Part shown: positions 18,331 to 23,729 of the stretch, piece after piece
Layout of the letters: each line of letters opens with the position of its first letter
How positions within the stretch are numbered: the stretch's first letter is position 1
Assembly: GCF_000002075.1 (NCBI RefSeq)
Contig: NW_004797296.1
Span: 2,052,809-2,076,537 of the forward strand
Source: Aplysia californica
Lineage: Eukaryota; Mollusca; Gastropoda; Aplysiida; Aplysiidae
Direction of reading: 5' to 3'
Length of the DNA stretch: 23,729 nucleotides
Position numbers and translations under genes: made by a program
The notes under the pieces: model-generated
Told to the model about the DNA's origin: nothing
The model's database searches: none
The model's input: the letters and a program-made list of their open reading frames with translations, nothing else

Positions 18331-19186
18331 GTAAAATGCTGACTCAGTATTTTGTTTGTGGTGCCACTCCGTGGAAAAATGTGAGAATGTGTATTTTAAG
18401 GTTCAGGGTACTTCATTTCGACCAAACGAACATACCAATGCACACTAACTAGCTCAAAGACAAGTAAATAGCCAGATAGTGTATACCATAGCCACCTCCC
18501 CTTAAGTCTTTTTACTTTTACATAACAGCTAGCCATTGCAAACTATTTTAAATGGACCGTTTTACTTATTTAAAAAAATTTAATTTTGTGCCCCCATCAA
18601 TGCTGTGTAGATCATAACAATTTAGCTATCAATTATGAGAATTATCTCCCGAAATCTGAGACTGGAACATGGAATTTCACAGGTGCTGATTTTCTGGTAA
18701 ATTTAGAATTCTTCTTCTTTCCTTCTCTTTTAGTATATTTTACGTCAATTACAAGTGGGTTTTGACCACTTGGTAAAAATTCAGCTCCCTCAGAATCGAC
18801 CCCAGTTCTCCCTTGCAACACTGAGGTGTCTATCCTTTACACTAGTACCTGGATTTGAAAAATTGTTACAAGACGTTCTATTTTAAGTGTGTGAAATGTT
18901 TGTTTTTTTTGTTTTGTTATTGTTGCTTTTTTTAGTCAATTGGCACCTTTGCTCCAGTTGCCGGTTACCATTACAACTCGCCCTCCCATCTACCTCTTGT
19001 GGACATATATATATCTACATTTACTTCTTCAGATATTTTGTGTTGTTTATTTTGTGAAGTATCTATCTACTTTTATTTCCTCAGATATTTTGGGTTGTTT
19101 ACAAGCATTCGTTTAGCATTTACTTGTTTTTTGTGTATTTTTGGTTTATTTAATTTAATTTTACTTCTGCTTTGCTGCATGTCTAG
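18331..19186. other. No gene recognised; upstream of the DUF7869-type gene
   Basis: T-rich sequence. An open frame from 18999 runs into the next gene but encodes a Leu/Phe/Cys-rich string that looks like translated intron. A pyrimidine stretch and GCATGTCTAG end at 19186 and make a likely splice acceptor. A 5' exon was not found. Confidence 0.45.
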
Positions 19187-21412
19187 GGACAAGATGTACG
19201 CCCTGAAGAAGCATGCCCTTGAACACGGTGCTGCAGAAAGGACAAAAAAAATCAAGCCACAAAGAAAACATGCACTGACAGCAGAAGATGTTGAGCGGCT
19301 GATGCGGTTCCTGAGGGCATATGCTGAGGACCATGCCCTAGTACTACCTGGGAGAGTGCCAAGCTTTTCCCGGACAGATATCCGCTTGCTGCCATCCAGC
19401 AATACTAAGTACTCTGTCCATCAGAAGTATCAGCATTCCTTGGCTGGTTCTGGTAATTACTCTTGTTTGTTACTATATATAGGCAGCATGGTGAAATCAG
19501 GCATTTGTCAAAATAATGTAATCATAATCAAGGAAATAGACATTTTTCTGGCTGTTGGGCAATTTTTTTCTCTCGAATTTTCATTTTCTTGTTTCGCTCA
19601 ATACCTATGTCCATGTAAGAAGACATTTCTGTGTTTATTTTACATAAAAATTTTGGTCAAAGGTACAGAAAATGTAAATTGGCAATTTCCAAGGACATTC
19701 AAGCTTTGGAAGTCACCAAAGTTTGGCGGCCATTAATAACCCCATGCCAAAAAATTGGCGAGCGTCCAATTCCACTGCGTCGTGACGCATTACTTTGTGT
19801 AAAAAGTAATTCCTGTTGTGAGATCTTGCTATAGATGTAACATCTTAGCCTAGCCTTTGATTCTTGTGACAATGCTTGGTCTTGGTATCTTATGGTAATG
19901 TTAAGGTCCCTGATTCAATTCCTTCCCCTTGCGGGCATGAACATGTTTTCTCTTCTTTCTTTTTTCAAACATTTTTTTCCTCTGTCCCTTCCTGTCTTTT
20001 TTTTCTTATAAAATGCAAATTCTGTCAATACCCCTAGTCTAAGGGTATGTCAGAGCAAGCAAAGGTCAACTGTGCAAATCATTTGCATTAAAGAAGACTG
20101 CTATTTTTAATGCATAGTACAGTGGGCCTGTTGGTACCCTCTTCAGGATAATTTCCAAATCATTGAGTAAAAAAAAAGTTTTCCAAAACCCACTTTTCAA
20201 TTCATAAAGTTTCCATCTTATTAAAGAAATCTCACCTTCTAGATATTAAATAATGTTTTCTCTTTTTCTTTCATGCAGGCCATCGTGCTGTAGGCCTAAC
20301 AGCATTTAAAGCTGAGTGGCATTGCTACTGCCCGGACATCGTCATTACAAAGCCCGCTACGAACCTCTGTTGGGTGTGCAGGACAACAACACCAAGATCC
20401 AGCGGTCATCCAACATGTCCACTGAAGACAAAGCTGCTGTTGTACAGCGCCAGGTGGAGCAACTCACCGCTGTCACCACAGAACGGTCCCTGTACAACAA
20501 AATTGTAAGAGATTGTAAGGAGATTGTGCAGAGGGCACTGACTCCTGTTGTTCTGCAGCCCCATCAGCCTAACTGGAGACTTCTCCATGCACTACAGCTA
20601 GGATTTTGCCCAGCAGGTGCATCTCCCAAGCAACCCCATGCAGCCAGGACAGATTTATTCTCTAACTCCACAGAAGTGTGGAATTTTCGGGGTGAACTGC
20701 GAGGCCATCCCTCAGCAGGTGAACTTTTTAATTGATGAGGGGATGAGTGCTGGCAAGGGCAGCTCAGCCGTCATTTCTTATCTGCATTTTTTTTTTTTAG
20801 AGATATGGTCTCGGGGAGAAGACTGTGGACCTCCATTGTGACAACTGTGCAGGTCAGAACAAAAACCAGTACCTTCTCCAGTACCTGGCTTGGAGAACCA
20901 TGACTGGCCTGCACACCCATGTCAACCTCCATTTTATGCTGTCTGGTCACACAAAATTTGCCCCTGACTGGTGTTTTGGGCTACTCAAAAGGAAGTTCCG
21001 GCGCTGTGAAGTTTCCTGTCTGGAGGAGATGGCGGCTATCGTCTCAGAAAGCACCCACAGCAGAATCAATCGCCCACAGCTCGAGGGAACTGAAGCTGGA
21101 CAGCTGTACGTTCCAACGTATGACTGGCACGCCTTTTTCGGCAGACATGGCAAGCCCTTTAAGGGTATTAAATCTTATCAGCATTTCTGCTTTTCTACCA
21201 GGAAGCCTGAAGTGTGCACCGCACATCGGAAGATGAGCGACCTCCCAGGCACCAGAGTTGTCCTGGATCCGGCAGCAGTAGCAGAACTGCAATTTCCGGA
21301 GGTGATTCCCCGACCTGGCCTCAGCAAGGAGAGGCAGAAGTACCTCTATGACAACATAAGGTGTTTTGTCAAGCCAGAACACAAGGACACTGTCTGCCCA
21401 GCACCACAGTAA
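19187..21412 (+). pseudogene. DUF7869-type transposase-like gene with one predicted intron
   Basis: Exon 19187-19452 encodes KMYALKKHALEHG, RKHALTAEDVERLMRFLRAY and ALVLPGRVPSFSRTDIRLLP, family hallmarks. The donor G|GTAATT at 19453 and acceptor TTTCATGCAG at 20278 join in phase 1 to give SGHRAVGLTAF. The second exon has a Cys-rich CYCPDIVITKPATNLCWVC, FAQQVHLPSNPMQPGQIYS, KCGIFGVNCEAIPQQVN, then the RNase H-like core VDLHCDNCAGQNKNQ and SGHTKFAPDWCFGLLKRKFR, and YDWHAFFGRHGKPFKGIKSY near the end. The CDNC Asp and the FAPDW Asp are plausible catalytic acids, by inference. Damage: frameshifts near 20381, 20568 and in the T-run at 20788-20799, and a TAG at 20599-20601. It is more decayed than the Mutator-like gene upstream. 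The DUF7869 name is from memory of the family and needs a profile search. Confidence 0.7.
19483..19792 (+). mobile_element. Short TIR element M3 inside the predicted intron
   Basis: The left end GGTGAAATCAGGCATTTGTC and right end TTGGCGAGCGTCCAATTCCA are imperfect inverted repeats of the GGAATCAGGCGCTCGTCA type. Internal blocks (CTGGCTGTTGGGCAATTTTT, GCTCAATACCTA, GCAATTTCCAAGGACATTCA, GAAGTCACCAAAGTTTGG) are shared with M1, M2 and the left end of the large element. It is about 310 bp and non-coding. It lies wholly within intron 19453-20278, only about 30 bp from the donor. Confidence 0.82.
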
Positions 21413-22334
21413 CACACAGCCACCCCTCTACAAGACCATCCACACAGCCACCACTCTACAAGATCATCTTCACAGCCAGCTACAACTGCAATCAACACAC
21501 ATCACAACAACAAAAATGTTTACTGCGGCCACAGTATTGTGACGGTCCGAAGCTCGTGTTAACGCAGACGGAAAATTTCTCAGTGGTGCTCGGTAAGGTT
21601 ACAACTTAGACATTACGTGTATTCATCTTACAGCCAAAAAATAAAATTGTACACTTTTTTAAAAGTTATTCATTTTACCAGCAGCTTAACCACTAGGTCA
21701 TTTGGGCTGAAGTTAGGGAATGTGTAACAAAAGGATGGAGCCTACTGTTTTGTGTTAATTATAAGAATATACATTTTTTTAATGGAATGTTATTTGAAGT
21801 TAAACCTAGTGTGGTAGTTTTAAGTCAGAGGAATTGATTTAATCAGTGAAGTGTTGTGTTTTTATTCCTGGAATTGCCTGGACCTGACTTTATAACTACA
21901 TCAGTGTGGTGTTGAAGCGTTTTATTCGTTCAATTACTTGGACTTGCATTGCAGCTTTGAACAAAGTAAGGTTTCACCGTTTCTTTTTTATTTATTTAAT
22001 TGTACTTTTTTTTCTTTTTTTTCTTTATATTTTTTGAGGGGGTGGCTTTCCATTTTAAGTCTTTATTCTAGAACTCCAAGTATTTGGTGACCCCATTTAT
22101 GACCCTGCACCCTGGAAACCAACCAGAGGAATATCTAGCTCTTTTGAAACTGGAGTAGACCTACCCTCATGGAGTGGAAATACTCCCTGCTTGAAGCCAC
22201 AATTTTGTGGTCGGTGTCCTCATTTGGTGTTAGAATGGATATAAATTAATCTATATTAAAATCGCTAACAAGCAATGACATGTCTGTGTATCTTTAGTCT
22301 TCTCTCTCTCTCTCTCTCTCAGAGCAATGTTCAA
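21413..22334 (+). other. 3' flank of the DUF7869-type gene; short (CT)n
   Basis: AATAAA at 21640-21645 is a plausible polyadenylation signal about 230 bp after the stop. A short imperfect direct repeat of CAAGACCATCCACACAGCCA and CAAGATCATCTTCACAGCCA lies at 21431-21477. A CT run is at 22299-22321. No other gene is seen. Confidence 0.45.
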
Positions 22335-22584
22335 CCCCGGCTGCTATGGAAAGTTCAGCTTTTAAAGTCGCCATACTTTGGCAGCCATTTTCTCGCTTTT
22401 TTCACCGGTTACGCTGGGTGACCCCCACTCGCTTTAAACGTACATATCTCCACTTCTAATAAAGACAGATTAAAAATTTTGTCTCCACGTTCAAAATAAA
22501 TGAATAAGTTTTAATTTGGTACCAATAACTCCATATGCCCAAAAATTGACGAGCGCCTGATTCCACCACGCTGCATTACATATG
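22335..22584 (-). mobile_element. Right end of the TIR element
   Basis: It contains AAGTCGCCATACTTTGGCAG, CATTTTCTCGC, GGTGACCCCCACTC, ACTCCATATGCCCAAAAATT and TGACGAGCGCCTGATTCCAC, ending in a CATATG that mirrors the left end. It matches the second half of M2 in order and spacing. Confidence 0.75.
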
Positions 22585-22850
22585 TCAATTCAATTTTCGA
22601 AGACTGCTGAAAATTTGAAAGTGATCTGAGCCATTATTACTGAGAAAACTACATTTTACTGAACTACCCCCATTTTTCTGGAATGGCAGCTCAGTGGTGC
22701 GTGGAGGAAAGTGTTTTTCCTATATATATTGTGTGTGAGAAAAGTGTTGAGATGATACCAGTAACTCCAGATGCCCTAAAACTAACGAGCGCCTGATTCC
22801 ACTGCGTCATGACACATATAGGTTCGGGATGTCGGGGTTCAAAGGGTTAA
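22585..22850 (-). mobile_element. Second, tandem right end with TTAA border
   Basis: It repeats the right-end blocks about 230 bp after the first copy: GAGCCATTATTACTGAGAAA, CTACCCCCATTTTTCTGG, GATACCAGTAACTCCAGATG and ACGAGCGCCTGATTCCACTG. It continues outward to GGGGTTCAAAGGG and TTAA (22847-22850), the most complete terminus of the family in the window. Confidence 0.65.
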
Positions 22851-22930
22851 CATCATTGCCCGTGTTGTCTTGTAAAACAGATAAAACATACAACAATGAC
22901 TTTATCTTTATACAGTTGTTATACAGCAGA

Positions 22931-23041
22931 TTAAGTTTAGTTTGAGTAACGAGAAGCACCTCGACACAACAACGATCATAGAGTGCTAAGAGAAAGAAAG
23001 ACAGAGACAGAAGCAATAGAAGAAGAGCGAAGAACCAGGCT
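22931..23041 (-). repeat. SINE-B copy, 5' truncated
   Basis: The plus strand reads TTTGAGTAACGAGAAGCACC, TCGACACAACAACGATCATA and GAGACAGAAGCAATAGAAG, then ends in AAGAACCAGGCT where intact copies continue to TTACCAGTGGC. It lies 3' of the host exon on the same strand. Confidence 0.65.
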
Positions 23042-23214
23042 TTAAAAAGGGCATATAAAACAGAAGACTGAAACAATTCAGCTTTTTTGTCCCTATTATG
23101 AAATTTGATCGTCATGACATAATTATTATACATTTACACGATTTTCACCACTGGTATGGATTTCAACAAATTCCACAAGGTCATACCTTGATGCCGTAAA
23201 GGGATGGGCTGGGG

Positions 23215-23729
<515 letters not shown>

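Larger units (their letters stand above)
15096..22850 (+). mobile_element. Composite/nested TIR transposon with two transposase genes
   Basis: The left (15394-15680) and right (22335-22584 and 22585-22846) parts are inverted ends of one family, sharing ATCAGGCGCTCGTCA exactly at 15417-15431 and, inverted, at 22547-22561. Outside them TTAACCCTTTGAATCC at 15096 and GGGGTTCAAAGGGTTAA at 22834-22850 face each other. TTAA plus CCCTTTGAA is typical of piggyBac-like ends, and Kolobok elements also use TTAA. Inside are a Mutator-like transposase (16134-17750) and a DUF7869-type transposase (19187-21412), both on the plus strand. Whether this is one two-gene element or one transposon inserted into another cannot be settled here. 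The outermost TTAA pair may belong to a separate element, because it lies about 300 bp outside the TIR on the left but only about 30 bp outside on the right. Confidence 0.5.

Noticed and set aside
18999-19186. N-terminal extension of the DUF7869-type frame
   Set aside because: Leu/Phe/Cys-rich and unlike the family; the sequence reads as an intron ending in a splice acceptor at 19186.

Overview
This is eukaryotic, AT-rich, intron-bearing DNA with no bacterial gene organisation. The mix of repeats (tRNA-type and LINE-tailed SINEs, RTE-like and RNase H-bearing LINEs, P-like, ZSWIM/MULE-like, Mutator-like and DUF7869-like transposases, long AC and CT microsatellites) fits a marine invertebrate. 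A mollusc, perhaps a gastropod, is the best guess, but it is an inference from repeat style, not proven by a marker gene. Family names come from recognising motifs by eye; no database search was possible.

Layout. 1-1290: minus-strand piece of an RTE-like LINE endonuclease, then SINE copies. 1549-1821: long (AC)n and (CT)n arrays. 2171-3772: a crowded head-to-tail cluster of SINE copies, all on the minus strand. 4070-5672: two short terminal-inverted-repeat (TIR) elements (M1, M2) with a SINE between them. 5673-9834: mostly unassignable DNA with two SINEs and, at 8064-8545, a patch of a repeated GGCCTAAGTC motif, partly palindromic. 9838-12259: a pile-up of three unrelated element pieces: a ZSWIM1/3-like transposase fragment (+), a 5'-truncated LINE with RNase H (-), and the C-terminal part of a P-element/THAP9-like transposase (+). 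12770-13010: a polypyrimidine tract and a small GC-rich patch with a CRE site. 13011-15095: nothing assignable.

15096-22850 is the most interesting stretch. It is a nested transposon bounded by inverted ends of the same family as M1 and M2. It carries two transposase genes in the same orientation: a Mutator-like (Pfam Mutator type) frame at 16134-17750, broken only by two stop codons, and a DUF7869-type frame at 19187-21412 with a predicted intron. That intron holds a further copy (M3) of the short element. The short element M2 reads like the left end of the large one joined directly to its right end.

The only credible host gene is at the far right: a minus-strand last exon (23215-23471) encoding the cytoplasmic C-tail of an unidentified, probably membrane, protein. 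Every other coding remnant is a decayed mobile element.
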